From Neisseria sp. oral taxon 014 str. F0314 (lineage in GTDB: Bacteria; Pseudomonadota; Gammaproteobacteria; Burkholderiales; Neisseriaceae), in assembly GCF_005886145.1 (NCBI RefSeq), contig NZ_CP040504.1:558001-622000 (forward strand): a stretch of DNA of 64,000 nt, read 5' to 3'. Numbering within the stretch: the first letter of the stretch is position 1; each line of letters starts with the position of its first letter. The position numbers and the translations under genes were made by a program. Positions 1 to 10,449 of the stretch are shown in pieces. The notes under the pieces were generated by a model, which had not been told where the DNA came from, did not search any database, and saw nothing but the letters and a program-made list of their open reading frames with translations.

Positions 1-165
1 ATACACGCGCGGTGTCTCCTGGTCAACGTTTAAACCTACTGGGAAGTTAGGTTATTGCTATTTATACTTGCCAAATACCCATAATAATATTAATAATATT
101 AGTACTAATAGGAGCTTCCTGTTAGTCAGTGTACTTGGTTCTGTTTACCCAAGATATAAGGAAAG
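1..165. other. AT-rich gene-free left edge
   Basis: No coding region, tRNA or rRNA is recognisable. The stretch is rich in TAAT/ATTA steps and contains a perfect 14-bp palindrome (TATTAGTACTAATA, 97-110). It may be the 3' flank of a feature outside the window. Confidence 0.4.
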
Positions 166-200
166 AAAACCCCATAGTATCTCTCTTACTATGGGGTTTT
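166..200 (-). terminator. Intrinsic terminator of rplY
   Basis: A 14-bp perfect stem (166-179 with 187-200, 7-nt loop) ends in T-rich sequence on the minus strand, 22 nt after the rplY stop. It has A/T tracts on both sides, so it could also stop transcription from the left. Confidence 0.85.
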
Positions 201-221
201 AAATCTTCTCTATAATTCAGA

Positions 222-794
222 TCAGCGTTTCTTACCTGTCACAGTAGCAACTGCTAAATTTTCATTACGTTTAAGTGAAACACTTTCTACACCTTCCGGC
301 AACTTAATGTCTGACAAGTGCAAAATATCCCCTGCCTCTACTGAAGCACAATCTAAATCTAAGAAAGCCGGAATATTAGATGGCAATGCCAAAATCTCAA
401 CAGACGTATTCAATAATGAAACACGACCACCCTGTAATTTTACAGCCTGAGAGTTCTCAGCATTAACAATATGCAAAGGAACACGAATACGCAAAAGTTG
501 ATTAGCTTTTACTACCTGAAAATCAATATGCTGAACCTCGCGGCGGAATGGATGCATTTGGAAATCACGCACAATAACATCATAAGTCTTACCATTCAGG
601 GCCAATTTAATTAATGCAGTATGGAACGATTCCTTCTCCAATGCATAAAAAATGGTTTTGTGATCTACCGAAATAGAAATCGGCTTTTGATCTTCACCAT
701 ATAAGATGGCAGGAATCTGGCCTTCGCGACGCAGGCGGCGGCTCGCACCAGTGCCTTGTTGCTCACGAATAGCAGCTTGAATTTCATATGACAT
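222..794 (-). CDS. rplY: 50S ribosomal protein L25 (CTC-type)
   Basis: A protein of 190 aa with the two-part layout of long L25 (CTC-family) proteins. The N-terminal part is the 5S-rRNA-binding L25 domain ([14 protein letters not shown]..., with a basic [18 protein letters not shown] segment). The C-terminal beta domain covers about residues 95-190. The reading frame is open 33 nt further upstream, but the internal ATG at 794 follows a GGAG ribosome-binding site and matches the family N-terminus. It lies 63 nt downstream of prs on the same strand, an arrangement common in proteobacteria, so the two are probably co-transcribed and end at the hairpin at 166-200. Confidence 0.95.
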   Translation of the reverse strand: MSYEIQAAIREQQGTGASRRLRREGQIPAILYGEDQKPISISVDHKTIFYALEKESFHTALIKLALNGKTYDVIVRDFQMHPFRREVQHIDFQVVKANQLLRIRVPLHIVNAENSQAVKLQGGRVSLLNTSVEILALPSNIPAFLDLDCASVEAGDILHLSDIKLPEGVESVSLKRNENLAVATVTGKKR

Positions 795-857
795 ATAAAA
801 ATACTCCAATAATAAATAAACCGTCATCGGCCGCGACCAGCTTAAGACGGCAAAGGT

Positions 858-1844
858 TTATGGCAACAACATGCTGCCGGTAATCATCACATCTTCATTG
901 AAAAGATATGACACAGATTCTTCATTACTAATTCTGCGGACTGTCTCCGCAAGCAACCCTGCAATCGTTACTTGACGAATACGCCCACAAGTTTTAGCTG
1001 CATCAGATAATGGAATGGTGTCAGTTACAACAACCTGATCTATATCGGAAGAAGCAATGCGGTTAATTGCTTCTCCTGAGAAAACAGGATGGGTTGCATA
1101 GGCCAATACACGCGAAGCTCCCCGTTCTTTTAAAGCTGAAGCTGCTTTACATAAAGTATTTGCAGTATCAATCATATCATCAACAATCAAACACGTACGG
1201 TCCTGAATATCACCAATAATATTCATCACTTCAGCAACATTTGCTTTCGGTCGGCGCTTATCAATAATTGCCAAATCAGCATTCAAAGCCTTGGCAACAG
1301 CACGAGCACGCAAAACACCACCAATATCAGGACTGACAACTGTCAAATTTTCAATACGTTGCTGATTAATATCATTCAGTAAAATTGGAGTAGCATAAAT
1401 ATTATCAACAGGAATATCGAAAAATCCTTGAATTTGGTCGGCATGCAAATCAACGGTTAATACTCTATCGATACCTGCCGAATACAACATATTCGCAACT
1501 AGTTTGGCAGAAATCGGAACACGTACTGAACGGGGCCGGCGGTCTTGGCGAGCGTATCCGAAATATGGGATGGCAGCGGTGATACGGCCGGCCGAAGCAC
1601 GTTTCAACGCATCCGCCATAGTCAAAATTTCCATCAAATTATCATTTGTCGGAGCACAAGTCGGCTGCAAGATAAATACATCTCGACCACGCACATTTTC
1701 CAATAGCTCTATTGCAACTTCACCATCAGAAAATTTACCAACTGAGGCATTACCTAAAGAAATCCCTAAATGCTTCACAACGCGTTGAGCCAATTCAGGA
1801 TTCGCATTACCGGTAAACACCATTAAACTGTCATAAGCCGCCAT
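858..1844 (-). CDS. prs: Ribose-phosphate pyrophosphokinase
   Basis: PRPP synthetase (328 aa) transfers pyrophosphate from ATP to ribose 5-phosphate to make PRPP for purine, pyrimidine, histidine, tryptophan and NAD synthesis in the cytosol. Visible family motifs are the N-terminal [10 protein letters not shown] and KFSDGE segments, the flexible loop YARQDRR, the [15 protein letters not shown] segment, and the PRPP-binding loop [10 protein letters not shown]. The frame is open 37 codons upstream, but the ATG at 1844 gives the family start [10 protein letters not shown] and is preceded by an AGGTGG site. It is followed by rplY. In many proteobacteria prs follows ispE and a tRNA; here it follows ispG, which suggests local rearrangement. 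Confidence 0.96.
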   Translation of the reverse strand: MAAYDSLMVFTGNANPELAQRVVKHLGISLGNASVGKFSDGEVAIELLENVRGRDVFILQPTCAPTNDNLMEILTMADALKRASAGRITAAIPYFGYARQDRRPRSVRVPISAKLVANMLYSAGIDRVLTVDLHADQIQGFFDIPVDNIYATPILLNDINQQRIENLTVVSPDIGGVLRARAVAKALNADLAIIDKRRPKANVAEVMNIIGDIQDRTCLIVDDMIDTANTLCKAASALKERGASRVLAYATHPVFSGEAINRIASSDIDQVVVTDTIPLSDAAKTCGRIRQVTIAGLLAETVRRISNEESVSYLFNEDVMITGSMLLP

Positions 1845-2076
1845 ATCTATTCCACCTACCTCTACATTTAAATTTTGCTCAGAAAACATGATGCTTCCTT
1901 CCGCATAGCTGATAGCTAACTTTGTAATTATACCTAATAAAAAGGAATAAAACAAAATAGCATGAAGAAATAATCTCTTATTTCTTTGTTATTAAATAAA
2001 GCTTTAATTACATCACTAAAAAGTAACGAGTACCGTTGCAAATCCTATCTAAAATAAAATAACTTTTATTTTAAAA

Positions 2077-3342
2077 TCAAATGGTTAAAATCGGAATAAT
2101 ACGATTCTGATTACGTTTACTTCCACCTTCTCCATAATTGGTTTTGACATAATCCTCAACAATTGCCAAAAATTCGGCAGCCATATTATCGCCTTTTAGG
2201 GTTACTTTACGTTCCCCATCTATATATACGGGAGCAATGGGTGTTTCACCTGTACCCGGTAGGCTTATACCGATATCCGCCAGTTTGCTTTCACCCGGGC
2301 CATTTACAACACAGCCCATAACGGCCACATTCAGTGATTCCACCCCCGGATAGAGATCACGCCAAACTGTCATTTTATTACGCAGATAATTTTGAATATC
2401 CTGTGCAAGTTCTTGAAATACGGTACTTGTGGTTCGACCGCAGCCGGGACAAGCCGTTACCATTGGAGTAAAAGAGCGCAGCCCCATTGTTTGCAGGATT
2501 TCTTGTGCCACAATCACTTCTTGCGTACGTGAACTACCCGGTTCAGGAGTAAGCGAAATTCGAATAGTATCGCCGATACCCTCTTGAAGTAATACCGACA
2601 ATGCTGCAGTAGAAGCGACAATACCTTTACTACCCATACCAGCTTCGGTTAAACCCAAATGCAATGGATATTTGCAACGACCACCTAAATCACGATAAAC
2701 CTGTATTAAATCCTGCACGGAACTTACTTTGCACGATAGAATGATTTTATCTTCCGGCAATCCCAAATTCACTGCTTTTTCTGAAGACTCCAACGCCGAG
2801 ACAATCAATGCCTCTTTCATTACTTCTTCCGGAGGCCTGGGAGATGTAGCAGCTAAATTGGCATCCATCATCCGCTTCGCCAAACTTTGATCGAGCGAAC
2901 CCCAATTTACACCGATACGAACCGCTTTATCGTTTTCAGCAGCAGTCCGAATCATATATGCGAATTTTTCATCGCCTTTTGCACCTTTACCAACATTACC
3001 CGGGTTGATACGGTATTTGGATAAAGCCTTGCCGCAATCCGGAAATTCTGCCAACAGTCTCTCGCCATTGAAATGAAAGTCGCCGATAAGCGGGGTGTGA
3101 TACCCCATATCATCCAAGCGCTGCCTAATTTCAGCTACTTTAGACGCAGCTTCCGGACTATTAACCGTAATCCGCACCATTTCGGAACCAGCATCGCTTA
3201 ATTCTTTTACCTGCTGCGCGGTTGCCGCCGCATCTGCCGTATCGGTATTGGTCATAGATTGAACAATCACAGGAGCATCCGAACCGACAATAATATGATC
3301 AATTTTTACTTGATGTGTCTTGCGCCGTTTGAGCGTATTCAT
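2077..3342 (-). CDS. ispG: 4-hydroxy-3-methylbut-2-enyl diphosphate synthase (flavodoxin/ferredoxin-dependent)
   Basis: IspG/GcpE (421 aa) reductively opens methylerythritol cyclodiphosphate to HMBPP, the penultimate step of the MEP isoprenoid pathway. It is a [4Fe-4S] enzyme. Cluster ligands are visible as the CPGCGR motif (Cys298, Cys301) and [10 protein letters not shown] (Cys344, with Glu351 as likely fourth ligand). The N-terminal TIM-barrel motifs TNTDTAD and PLIGDFHFN are present. The C-terminal tail after TNYGEGG is rather long and basic. It starts 3 nt after the upstream rodZ-like stop, so the pilW-rodZ-ispG group is tightly packed. An orthologous order rodZ-ispG is common in gammaproteobacteria. 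Confidence 0.96.
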   Translation of the reverse strand: MNTLKRRKTHQVKIDHIIVGSDAPVIVQSMTNTDTADAAATAQQVKELSDAGSEMVRITVNSPEAASKVAEIRQRLDDMGYHTPLIGDFHFNGERLLAEFPDCGKALSKYRINPGNVGKGAKGDEKFAYMIRTAAENDKAVRIGVNWGSLDQSLAKRMMDANLAATSPRPPEEVMKEALIVSALESSEKAVNLGLPEDKIILSCKVSSVQDLIQVYRDLGGRCKYPLHLGLTEAGMGSKGIVASTAALSVLLQEGIGDTIRISLTPEPGSSRTQEVIVAQEILQTMGLRSFTPMVTACPGCGRTTSTVFQELAQDIQNYLRNKMTVWRDLYPGVESLNVAVMGCVVNGPGESKLADIGISLPGTGETPIAPVYIDGERKVTLKGDNMAAEFLAIVEDYVKTNYGEGGSKRNQNRIIPILTI

Positions 3343-3345
3343 AAT

Positions 3346-4215
3346 TTATTTTTTTCCTGCAATAAATGACGCGGCTCTTGCTCCTGCCTTATAAGGTTTA
3401 ACTGGAATTTCTTTTCCGCCAAAATTGGCTTGTGCGCCGGTAGAGATCCCTATCCAGACATCGTACGGCGCACCGCCTTGAAAACGTCGTTCGCTACCTT
3501 CGGGAATAATTTGACTGAAGACCATTTTGCCGTTTTTATCTTTCACAATCAGATTGCTGCGATATTGTACTTTAAGCCACAATTCGTCCGGCGCTACGGA
3601 AACCGGTACTTCCTCCGCCGAAGCGGCAACAGCGGAAGCCTCCGAAGCATTAGCTGCTTGAACTTTATCGGCAATCTTTTCATCAGGCATTTTAGAAACT
3701 GTAACATTACTGGCTTTGAGCGCCGGAGCTTGCATGCTGTTCTGTACCGCGCTGCTATCCTGCTGGTTCTGGTATGCGGTTTCCTGATTGGATTTGTTTT
3801 GCCACGCATAAATGCCACCACCAAACAATATGCCCACTGCCACACCTAGAATCCACTTCGGGAAAGCAGCCTTTTCATTTTGACGGTAATCAAAGCCTTT
3901 TTTTCCCGCTTGGCGTTCTACCGCATAAACATGTCCTCTTTCATCGGGAACAACCATTTTCAGACGACCTGCAAATTCCTGTTCGTCCCATTTCAACAAA
4001 CGGGCATAAGAACGTAAAAAACCGGTTACAAAAACAATACCCGGTAATAGGGAATATTCCCCCTTTTCCAATGCTTCTATCTGCTCAATCGACAACTTCA
4101 GTCGTTCAGCAACGGTGTCTATGTCAATGCCCTGCTTTTTGCGCATCGACCGCAACTCTCCACCCAGCGTTTTTGCGGCCAAAGCATCAAATCCGCCGCT
4201 TTGTTTATTATCCAT
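3346..4215 (-). CDS. rodZ: RodZ-like cytoskeletal helix-turn-helix membrane protein
   Basis: A 289-aa bitopic membrane protein. Residues about 15-85 form an HTH_25 domain (GGELRSMRKKQGIDIDTVAERL... GIVFVTGFLRSYARLL). A single membrane helix lies at about 119-137 (WILGVAVGILFGGGIYAW), then a low-complexity Ala/Ser/Val-rich periplasmic linker, then a DUF4115-type beta domain (about 205-285, ELWLKVQYRSNLIVKDKNGK...). RodZ ties MreB to the membrane in rods; many Neisseria are cocci that lack MreB, so its partner here is unclear. It sits between pilW and ispG, separated by 3 nt on each side, so the three are almost certainly co-translated. Confidence 0.85.
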   Translation of the reverse strand: MDNKQSGGFDALAAKTLGGELRSMRKKQGIDIDTVAERLKLSIEQIEALEKGEYSLLPGIVFVTGFLRSYARLLKWDEQEFAGRLKMVVPDERGHVYAVERQAGKKGFDYRQNEKAAFPKWILGVAVGILFGGGIYAWQNKSNQETAYQNQQDSSAVQNSMQAPALKASNVTVSKMPDEKIADKVQAANASEASAVAASAEEVPVSVAPDELWLKVQYRSNLIVKDKNGKMVFSQIIPEGSERRFQGGAPYDVWIGISTGAQANFGGKEIPVKPYKAGARAASFIAGKK

Positions 4216-4218
4216 GTA

Positions 4219-4974
4219 TCAATGCCTTTTGGTAACAGCTTGTAATTCTTCGGAATAAGGGAAATTCGTTCTTAATTGCGCTTCGTATTCATAAGCAGCC
4301 TGAACTTTGCCCAAAGCATTGGCAATCTTCCAACCGAGCAGCAAATCATCTGCCATCAACATATCGACTTTGCTCTGATATTGACGGAAATAATAGTCCG
4401 CATCATGCAGATTGCCCGCCATCATCTTGGTACGCGCCAATTCTTTGAATGCTGGCGTAAATTGCGCGTTGGCGGCCAAGGCTCGTTTCAAATAAGCTTC
4501 TGACAGAGAATATTGCCCCATTTTCGCACTGCAAATGCCTTTGTTCAGATTTGCCACAAAAGGTGTCGGGTAGGTAGGGTCAGAAAGAGCCTTATCGAAA
4601 TAAGGCATGGCTTCAGACGGCCTATTGAGCTTGCCGCATAAAAACCATCCGTAGTTATTGTTGATTTCGGCACTGTCTGGTTTTAAAGCCAAAGCTTTGA
4701 GAAAACTCTCCTGTGCTTTGTCATCAACTTTCAGAAATTGATAAATCTGCGCACGCACCAACCATGCTACTGCATTTTTATGATTGGCTTTCAATGCTTC
4801 TTCGATGGCGCGCGTCGCTTCGCGATAATCCTGAGCACGCATATATTCCAGTGCAAGCTGCGTTCTGATATTGGAGACCTGCTCCTCACGCTCGCGGGCA
4901 CTGGGGCCGGAATGTCCGGCGCAGGCCGACAATGCCAGCACCAGCAATAGGGGTTGCCATATTTTCAGTTTCAT
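4219..4974 (-). CDS. pilW: Type IV pilus biogenesis/stability lipoprotein PilW (TPR)
   Basis: A 251-aa lipoprotein. The signal peptide ends in a lipobox (LSAC, Cys18). The rest is built of tetratricopeptide repeats (for example LALEYMRAQDYREATRAIEEAL, AVAWLVRAQIYQFLKVDDKA, AEINNNYGWFLCGKLNRPSEA). This is the PilW/PilF family, which anchors at the outer membrane and helps assemble and stabilise the secretin and type IV pili needed for twitching and DNA uptake. Its gene lies between rlmN and rodZ, as in many proteobacteria. A DUS (TTCAGACGGCCT) lies within the coding sequence near 4615. Confidence 0.92.
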   Translation of the reverse strand: MKLKIWQPLLLVLALSACAGHSGPSAREREEQVSNIRTQLALEYMRAQDYREATRAIEEALKANHKNAVAWLVRAQIYQFLKVDDKAQESFLKALALKPDSAEINNNYGWFLCGKLNRPSEAMPYFDKALSDPTYPTPFVANLNKGICSAKMGQYSLSEAYLKRALAANAQFTPAFKELARTKMMAGNLHDADYYFRQYQSKVDMLMADDLLLGWKIANALGKVQAAYEYEAQLRTNFPYSEELQAVTKRH

Positions 4975-4977
4975 ATT

Positions 4978-6072
4978 TCAGCCCTGTTGTTGAATTACGA
5001 TTTGCTGCCATTTTTGCTGGCGGCGGGTTTTATCTTTCACTTGACCAGCCAGTTGGCCGCAAGCAGCATCGATGTCGTCTCCGCGTGTTTTGCGCACCGT
5101 CACGACAAAACCCGCCTGTTGCAAAATATCGCGGAACACACGGATGTTTTCTGCGGAAGAACGTTCGTAGCCGGAATGAGGAAAAGGATTGAAAGGAATC
5201 AGATTGAATTTGCACGGCACATCGCGTACCAAATCAATCAATTCGCGCGCATGTTGTGCATTGTCGTTCACACCGTCAAGCATCACATACTCGAAAGTAA
5301 TAAAATCGCGGGGTGCTTTGACCAGATAGCGCTGGCAGGCCGCCATTAATTCCTTCAACGGGTATTTTTTATTCAAAGGAACAATTTTATCGCGCACTTC
5401 GTCATTGGAGGCATGAAGCGACACAGCCAAAGCTACCGGCATTGCATCCCTCAATCTGTCCATCTGCGGCACCATGCCGGAAGTGGATACGGTAACGCGG
5501 CGGCGGCTCAGACCGTAACCGTGATTATCAAGCATAATACTCAATGCCGTAACCACATTATCGAAATTCGCCATCGGTTCGCCCATACCCATCATGACCA
5601 CATTGGAGATAACCCGTTCATTTTTCGGAGTAACGCCCATCGCCTTATTCGCCCACCAAAGTTGGCCGATGATTTCGGCGGCGGTAAGATTGCGGTTGAA
5701 CCCTTGGCGGCCGGTAGAACAGAAAGTACATTCCAAGGCACAACCGACCTGTGAAGAAATACATAACGTACCGCGGTCGGTTTCGGGAATAAATACGGTC
5801 TCCACGCCGTTGCCGGTACCTACATCCAGCAGCCATTTGCGCGTACCGTCGGAAGATTCTTGGGCAGCCATCAATTTCGGCACTTCAATCGTCGCACCTT
5901 CGATCAGTTTTTGACGCAGCGATTTGGCCAAATCCGTCATTTCATCGAAATTCTGCGCACCCGCTTGATGCATCCAACGCATCACTTGCTTGGCCCGGAA
6001 GGGTTTTTCACCCATTTCGGCAAAATGCCGTGTCAGGCTGTTCAAATCGTAATTCAGTAGATTGGTTTTCAT
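4978..6072 (-). CDS. rlmN: Dual-specificity 23S rRNA A2503 / tRNA A37 C2-methyltransferase
   Basis: Radical-SAM enzyme (364 aa) that methylates C2 of A2503 in 23S rRNA and of A37 in tRNAs. The [4Fe-4S]/SAM motif CxxxCxxC is Cys111, Cys115, Cys118 ([11 protein letters not shown]). The C-terminal acceptor cysteine is Cys338 in [12 protein letters not shown]. The glycine-rich [12 protein letters not shown] segment binds SAM. Length and order (rlmN-pilW-rodZ-ispG) are typical of proteobacteria. No strong ribosome-binding site precedes the ATG; the start is set by the conserved [11 protein letters not shown]-terminus. Confidence 0.95.
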   Translation of the reverse strand: MKTNLLNYDLNSLTRHFAEMGEKPFRAKQVMRWMHQAGAQNFDEMTDLAKSLRQKLIEGATIEVPKLMAAQESSDGTRKWLLDVGTGNGVETVFIPETDRGTLCISSQVGCALECTFCSTGRQGFNRNLTAAEIIGQLWWANKAMGVTPKNERVISNVVMMGMGEPMANFDNVVTALSIMLDNHGYGLSRRRVTVSTSGMVPQMDRLRDAMPVALAVSLHASNDEVRDKIVPLNKKYPLKELMAACQRYLVKAPRDFITFEYVMLDGVNDNAQHARELIDLVRDVPCKFNLIPFNPFPHSGYERSSAENIRVFRDILQQAGFVVTVRKTRGDDIDAACGQLAGQVKDKTRRQQKWQQIVIQQQG

Positions 6073-6302
6073 GTATTCTTAACGTCAAAACAGGGTTTCA
6101 GACGGCCTGAAATCCTGTCGGCAACCTTTATTATTCAAAGCTATCGGATATTTTAAAGCAGACATAAAACAAGCCGCCCGCAAAACGGCGAAATAATTCT
6201 AATCGGCAGGCCGTCTGAAAGCTCTGCGTCAAAAAACCTTCAGCCGCCCGAACACTCTCTTTTCAGACGGCCTCGACGGTTAACGGTCATTCTTCCACAT
6301 CT
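6073..6302. repeat. Intergenic stretch with three DNA uptake sequences
   Basis: Between ndk and rlmN, DUS copies lie near 6091-6104 (minus orientation), 6209-6221 (plus) and 6262-6275 (minus). The last two are an inverted pair about 40 nt apart and may act as a loose terminator for ndk. No gene is seen. Confidence 0.6.
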
Positions 6303-6728
6303 TCAACGCGGACAAATTTCGCTTTGACTGAAGAAATAAGATATTTCGATTGCCGCATTTTCCAAACTGTCGGAACCGTGTACCGCATTGATGCTCAGAG
6401 ATTCGGCAAAATCAGCGCGAATCGTGCCCGGAGCGGCATTTGCGGGATCGGTTGCCCCCATCAGCTCGCGATTTTTGGCCACGGCATTTTCACCTTCCAA
6501 CACCTGAATCATAACCGGCCCGCTGGTCATGAATGCAACCAAATCTGCGTAAAAGGGGCGCTCTTTATGCACTGCATAGAAATCCTGCGCTTCGCGCACA
6601 GACAGATGCTTCATTTTGGCTGCAACGATACGCAAGCCGTTTTGCTCGAAACGGCTGTAAATTTGGCCGATGATATTTTTTGCCACTGCATCCGGCTTTA
6701 CAATGGAAATGGTACGCTCAATCGCCAT
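6303..6728 (-). CDS. ndk: Nucleoside diphosphate kinase
   Basis: A 141-aa Ndk that transfers the gamma phosphate of ATP to other (d)NDPs through a phosphohistidine. The catalytic His117 sits in NAVHGSDS, and the family start [15 protein letters not shown] and end [11 protein letters not shown] are intact. The length is exactly typical for bacterial Ndk. It has its own upstream gap with DUS copies, and in Neisseria it is usually followed by rlmN, as here. Confidence 0.97.
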   Translation of the reverse strand: MAIERTISIVKPDAVAKNIIGQIYSRFEQNGLRIVAAKMKHLSVREAQDFYAVHKERPFYADLVAFMTSGPVMIQVLEGENAVAKNRELMGATDPANAAPGTIRADFAESLSINAVHGSDSLENAAIEISYFFSQSEICPR

Positions 6729-6862
6729 ATAAATGTCCTTATATCATGCTGTATCAACAACATAACGGGTAATTTTTCACTTGCAGGCTATTTTACCAAA
6801 ATTCCCCTTCCTTTGGTAAAAACAGCGGCGGATTTGCATTTCATTTTAAGTCGGACTCGATA

Positions 6863-6902
6863 TTTTCAGACGGCCTCAATACTTCATAAGGCCGTCTGAA
6901 AA
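6863..6902 (-). terminator. DUS inverted-repeat terminator downstream of zapE
   Basis: TTTTCAGACGGCCT and AGGCCGTCTGAAAA pair around a 12-nt loop, 11 nt beyond the zapE stop, with flanking T residues on the minus strand. Confidence 0.8.
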
Positions 6903-6913
6903 AAAATGAATCG

Positions 6914-8059
6914 TCAGGATTTGGGCGCATTTAAAGTCAGATGCGGCAGCTTCAAATAGGCCTCCGACTGCATTTCCGCCATACGGCTGGCTGTGCGTGT
7001 AAATTCTTGCGCAAAATCACCTTCGACATAAATATCGTCGACACCAACTTTGCTGGTGGCACACAACTTCACCCGATAATCATATAAGACGTCAATCAGC
7101 CAAGTCAGGCGGCGCGCCTCGGCTTTTTCCTGAGGTGTCAGCCGCTCCAATCCCGAAAGGAACACGATTTCATAGTGTTCCGCCAAATAAAGGTAATCCG
7201 CCTGCGAACGCGGACCGAAACACAAAGCACGAAAATCAAACCAAATCACTTGCTCCGATTTTGCCTTATGGGGAATTTCCCTGCCGTGTATAACGCTGAT
7301 TCCTGCTTCGGCGGCAACTCCGCCCGACATGTTTTTAAACAAATCAGACAGTTTTTGTTCGTTTTCGTCATTATCGGGTACGAAAAAAATTTCTGCGGGT
7401 TTCAAAGTGCGCAGACGGTAATCCTCGCCGCCATCAACATTTAAGACCGTCAGATTGGCCTCAATCAATGCAATCGTCGGTAAGAAGCTGCTGCGGTTCT
7501 GCCCTTGCGGATACAGCTCTGACGGCGCATAGTTGGAAGTTGCCACCAAAACCACTCCTTCGTTCAACAAATTTTCCAGCAGGCGGCCCAAAATCATCGC
7601 ATCGGCAATATCGCTGACATGAAATTCGTCAAAACACAGCACGCGCGTTTCTTCGGCAATTTCCGCCGCTACCGCTTTAAGCGGGTTGGCCTCACTTTTC
7701 AACCCTTTCAAACGCCGGTGTATTTCCGCCATAAATGCATGAAAATGCACCCTGCGCTTACGGCGATATGGCAAACAGCCGTAAAAAGCATCCATCAAAA
7801 AACTTTTGCCCCGCCCTACTCCGCCATAGAAATACAAACCTTTCGGCACCTGCGGAGAACGCAGGCTGCGTCCTAGAAAACGGTTACGTTTGCGTTTGAA
7901 CATCATCAGTTCCGTCCACAACCGGTCAAGATGCTCAATGGCGCGCGCCTGTGCCTCGTCACGGATAAAACCAGGTTTTTGCGAAGCGGCTTGATACCAA
8001 GTCAGCGGGCTGTGATTATCAAACTCAGGGGGGACAAAAAGATTTTCACTGTTACTCAT
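6914..8059 (-). CDS. zapE: ZapE/AFG1-like cell-division ATPase
   Basis: A 381-aa AFG1-family AAA-like ATPase. Walker A is GGVGRGKS (residues 79-86) and Walker B is VLCFDEFHV (Asp144-Glu145), followed by the sensor-like VATSNYAPSELYP. In E. coli, ZapE associates with FtsZ at the constricting ring; in mitochondria the homologue is AFG1/LACE1. The start at 8059 has a GAGGG site 6 nt upstream. It is preceded by a free-standing terminator of ihfB, so it has its own promoter. Confidence 0.9.
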   Translation of the reverse strand: MSNSENLFVPPEFDNHSPLTWYQAASQKPGFIRDEAQARAIEHLDRLWTELMMFKRKRNRFLGRSLRSPQVPKGLYFYGGVGRGKSFLMDAFYGCLPYRRKRRVHFHAFMAEIHRRLKGLKSEANPLKAVAAEIAEETRVLCFDEFHVSDIADAMILGRLLENLLNEGVVLVATSNYAPSELYPQGQNRSSFLPTIALIEANLTVLNVDGGEDYRLRTLKPAEIFFVPDNDENEQKLSDLFKNMSGGVAAEAGISVIHGREIPHKAKSEQVIWFDFRALCFGPRSQADYLYLAEHYEIVFLSGLERLTPQEKAEARRLTWLIDVLYDYRVKLCATSKVGVDDIYVEGDFAQEFTRTASRMAEMQSEAYLKLPHLTLNAPKS

Positions 8060-8237
8060 TACCGGCCCTCATATTATTTATCGTTATCAGATTACGGGTT
8101 GCAGATACTCTTCCTTGCTTCGCTTCAAAAAACAGACAGGCTGCCGAAAGTATCCCTACCTTTGCGATGCAGGCATTATAAATGATTTCAGACGGCCTCC
8201 AACAGCTATTAACCCTTCATCCTTATAGGCAAAACAA

Positions 8238-8261
8238 AAACGCCGCATCTCTGCGGCGTTT
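8238..8261 (-). terminator. Intrinsic terminator of rpsA-ihfB
   Basis: A 10-bp perfect GC-rich stem (8238-8247 with 8252-8261) with a 4-nt loop, followed on the minus strand by a T-rich run, 11 nt after the ihfB stop. Confidence 0.9.
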
Positions 8262-8271
8262 CCATCTGCAC

Positions 8272-8586
8272 TTAATTGGCAGTTTGCTGCAATGCCAAAT
8301 CTACACGTTCGCGCAACTCTTTACCCGGCTTGAAATGAGGAACATGTTTTTCAGGCACTTCCACACGCTCGCCGGTTTTAGGGTTACGGCCGATACGGGC
8401 CGGCCGATGGTTCAGATCAAAGCTGCCGAAACCGCGGATTTCGATACGTTGGCCGCGGGCCAGCGAACGGGTCATGGTATCAACCAAAACTTTTACGCTG
8501 TATTCCACGTCTTTCGCCATCAGATGGGTACCGTTTTTTTCAGCAAATACTTCTGCCAAACGGACCATTAATTCCGATTTAGTCAT
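8272..8586 (-). CDS. ihfB: Integration host factor subunit beta
   Basis: A 104-aa DNA-bending protein of the HU/IHF family. The beta arm signature [21 protein letters not shown] (about residues 50-70) is complete with the conserved proline that intercalates in DNA. IhfB pairs with IhfA to bend DNA in transcription, replication and pilin expression. It starts 10 nt after rpsA, the usual rpsA-ihfB operon of proteobacteria. Confidence 0.97.
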   Translation of the reverse strand: MTKSELMVRLAEVFAEKNGTHLMAKDVEYSVKVLVDTMTRSLARGQRIEIRGFGSFDLNHRPARIGRNPKTGERVEVPEKHVPHFKPGKELRERVDLALQQTAN

Positions 8587-8596
8587 GTCCGCAACC

Positions 8597-10282
8597 TTAT
8601 TCCTGATCTCCGGACAGCTTGGCTTTCAACAGATCGCCCAAGCTGGTCGTGCCGGCACTGGCGGTAGCTGCGGCATTAACCGAATTGAGGGCCTCACGGT
8701 TTTCTTTGGCATCTTTGGCTTTCACAGACAAACGGATGCTGCGGTTTTTGCGGTCGACAGTAGCAACGATGGCTTCGACTTCGTCGCCTTCTTTAACGAC
8801 ATTGCGCAAATCTTCCACGCGTTCGCTGGACCACTCGGCAGCCGGCAGGTAGCCTTCCACTTCGTCGGACAATGCGATAACCGCACCTTTGGCATCAACG
8901 GATTTCACGGTACCTTTTACCAGCGAACCTTTATCGTTTACGCTAATAAAGTTGCCGAACGGATCGCCTTCGAGCTGTTTGATGCCCAAAGAGATGCGTT
9001 CTTTATCAACATCGATGGCCAATACAACGGCTTCGACTTCTTCGCCTTTTTTGTATTTGCGTACGGCTTCTTCACCGGATTCAGTCCAAGACAAGTCGGA
9101 CAGGTGCACCAAACCGTCGATGTTGCCCGGCAAGCCGACAAATACGCCGAAATCGGTGATGGATTTGACCGCACCGGAGATTTTGTCGCCTTTGTTGTGA
9201 TTGGCGGCAAATTCTTCCCATGGGTTAGCTTGGCATTGTTTCATACCCAAAGAAATACGGCGGCGGTCTTCGTCGATTTCCAGAATCATGACTTCGACTT
9301 CGTCGCCCAATTGTACGACTTTGCTCGGATGTACGTTTTTGTTGGTCCAGTCCATTTCGGAAACGTGTACCAAACCTTCGATACCTTGTTCGATTTCAAC
9401 GAACGCACCGTAATCGGTCAGGTTGGACACTTTGCCGAACAGGCGGGTGCCTTGCGGATAACGGCGGGTCAGGCCGTTCCACGGGTCTTCGCCCAACTGT
9501 TTCATACCCAAAGAAACGCGCTGTTTGTCTTGGTCGAATTTCAGGACTTTGGCTTCGACTTCCTGACCGACTTCCAACACTTCGCTCGGATGTTTCACGC
9601 GGCGCCATGCCAAATCGGTGATGTGCAGCAGACCGTCGATACCGCCCAAGTCAACGAACGCACCGTAGTCGGTAATGTTTTTAACGATACCTTTGACAAC
9701 AGTACCTTCTTGCAGATTTTCCAGCAGGGCTTTGCGTTCTTCGCCCAAAGTGGCTTCCAAAACGGCACGGCGGGAAACCACGACGTTATTGCGTTTTTTG
9801 TCCAGCTTGATGACTTTGAATTCAATTTCTTTGCCTTCAAAGTGCGAAGTATCTTTAACAGGACGCACGTCAACCAGCGAGCCTGGCAGGAATGCGCGGA
9901 TGCTGCTGATCATAACGGTCAGGCCGCCTTTGACTTTGCCGTTGATAACGCCGGACAAAATGTCGCCATTTTCCATTGCTTCTTCCAAAGCAATCCAGTC
10001 GGCGGCACGTTTGGCTTTTTCGCGTGACAATTTGGTTTCGCCGAAGCCGTTTTCAACGGATTCGATAGTAACGGTAACAAAATCGCCTACTTTAACTTCA
10101 ATCTCGCCCTGAGCGTTTTTGAATTCAGCTACATCAATCAGAGACTCTGATTTCAGACCTGCATTGACGGTAACGAAGTTTTGATCGATTGCCACCACTT
10201 CGGCGGTAATCACCTCGCCCGGGTTCATCTCTTGCAGGGTAAAGCTTTCTTCCAGCAGCTGGGCAAAATTTTCCATAGTCAT
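8597..10282 (-). CDS. rpsA: 30S ribosomal protein S1
   Basis: S1 (561 aa) with six S1/OB-fold RNA-binding repeats, at roughly residues 20-90, 105-172, 190-260, 275-347, 362-434 and 448-518. Repeat cores such as [36 protein letters not shown] and [18 protein letters not shown] are visible. S1 recruits mRNA to the 30S subunit. The sequence is very close to the meningococcal protein as I remember it, with most change in the last S1 repeat. Two ATGs (10282 and 10276) are possible; the first has an AAAGAG site. Operon with ihfB. Confidence 0.97.
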   Translation of the reverse strand: MTMENFAQLLEESFTLQEMNPGEVITAEVVAIDQNFVTVNAGLKSESLIDVAEFKNAQGEIEVKVGDFVTVTIESVENGFGETKLSREKAKRAADWIALEEAMENGDILSGVINGKVKGGLTVMISSIRAFLPGSLVDVRPVKDTSHFEGKEIEFKVIKLDKKRNNVVVSRRAVLEATLGEERKALLENLQEGTVVKGIVKNITDYGAFVDLGGIDGLLHITDLAWRRVKHPSEVLEVGQEVEAKVLKFDQDKQRVSLGMKQLGEDPWNGLTRRYPQGTRLFGKVSNLTDYGAFVEIEQGIEGLVHVSEMDWTNKNVHPSKVVQLGDEVEVMILEIDEDRRRISLGMKQCQANPWEEFAANHNKGDKISGAVKSITDFGVFVGLPGNIDGLVHLSDLSWTESGEEAVRKYKKGEEVEAVVLAIDVDKERISLGIKQLEGDPFGNFISVNDKGSLVKGTVKSVDAKGAVIALSDEVEGYLPAAEWSSERVEDLRNVVKEGDEVEAIVATVDRKNRSIRLSVKAKDAKENREALNSVNAAATASAGTTSLGDLLKAKLSGDQE

Positions 10283-10381
10283 ATATACTCTTTTCGGTAC
10301 ACCGCCAAGGGGTGCGGGGTTGGTTGATCAAAATCTGCCGTCCTTGGCACGGCAGGCTTTAGAAAACACTTCAAAAATAAT

Positions 10382-10418
10382 TTTCAGACGGCCTCATCGG
10401 AAGACAGGCCGTCTGAAA
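10382..10418 (-). terminator. DUS inverted-repeat terminator between cmk and rpsA
   Basis: TTTCAGACGGCCT pairs with AGGCCGTCTGAAA around an 11-12-nt loop, just downstream of the cmk stop (10450). It separates cmk from the rpsA operon. Confidence 0.7.
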
Positions 10419-10449
10419 GCGGTAAAACGAAGCAATTATACAGCAAATG

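Noticed and set aside
1..165. Possible tRNA at the left edge
   Set aside because: No acceptor stem, T-loop consensus (GGTTCGANTCC) or cloverleaf can be formed.
8474..10027. 517-codon open frame on the plus strand opposite rpsA
   Set aside because: It is the antisense shadow of the highly conserved S1 repeats; the product is Phe/Asp-rich and matches no family.
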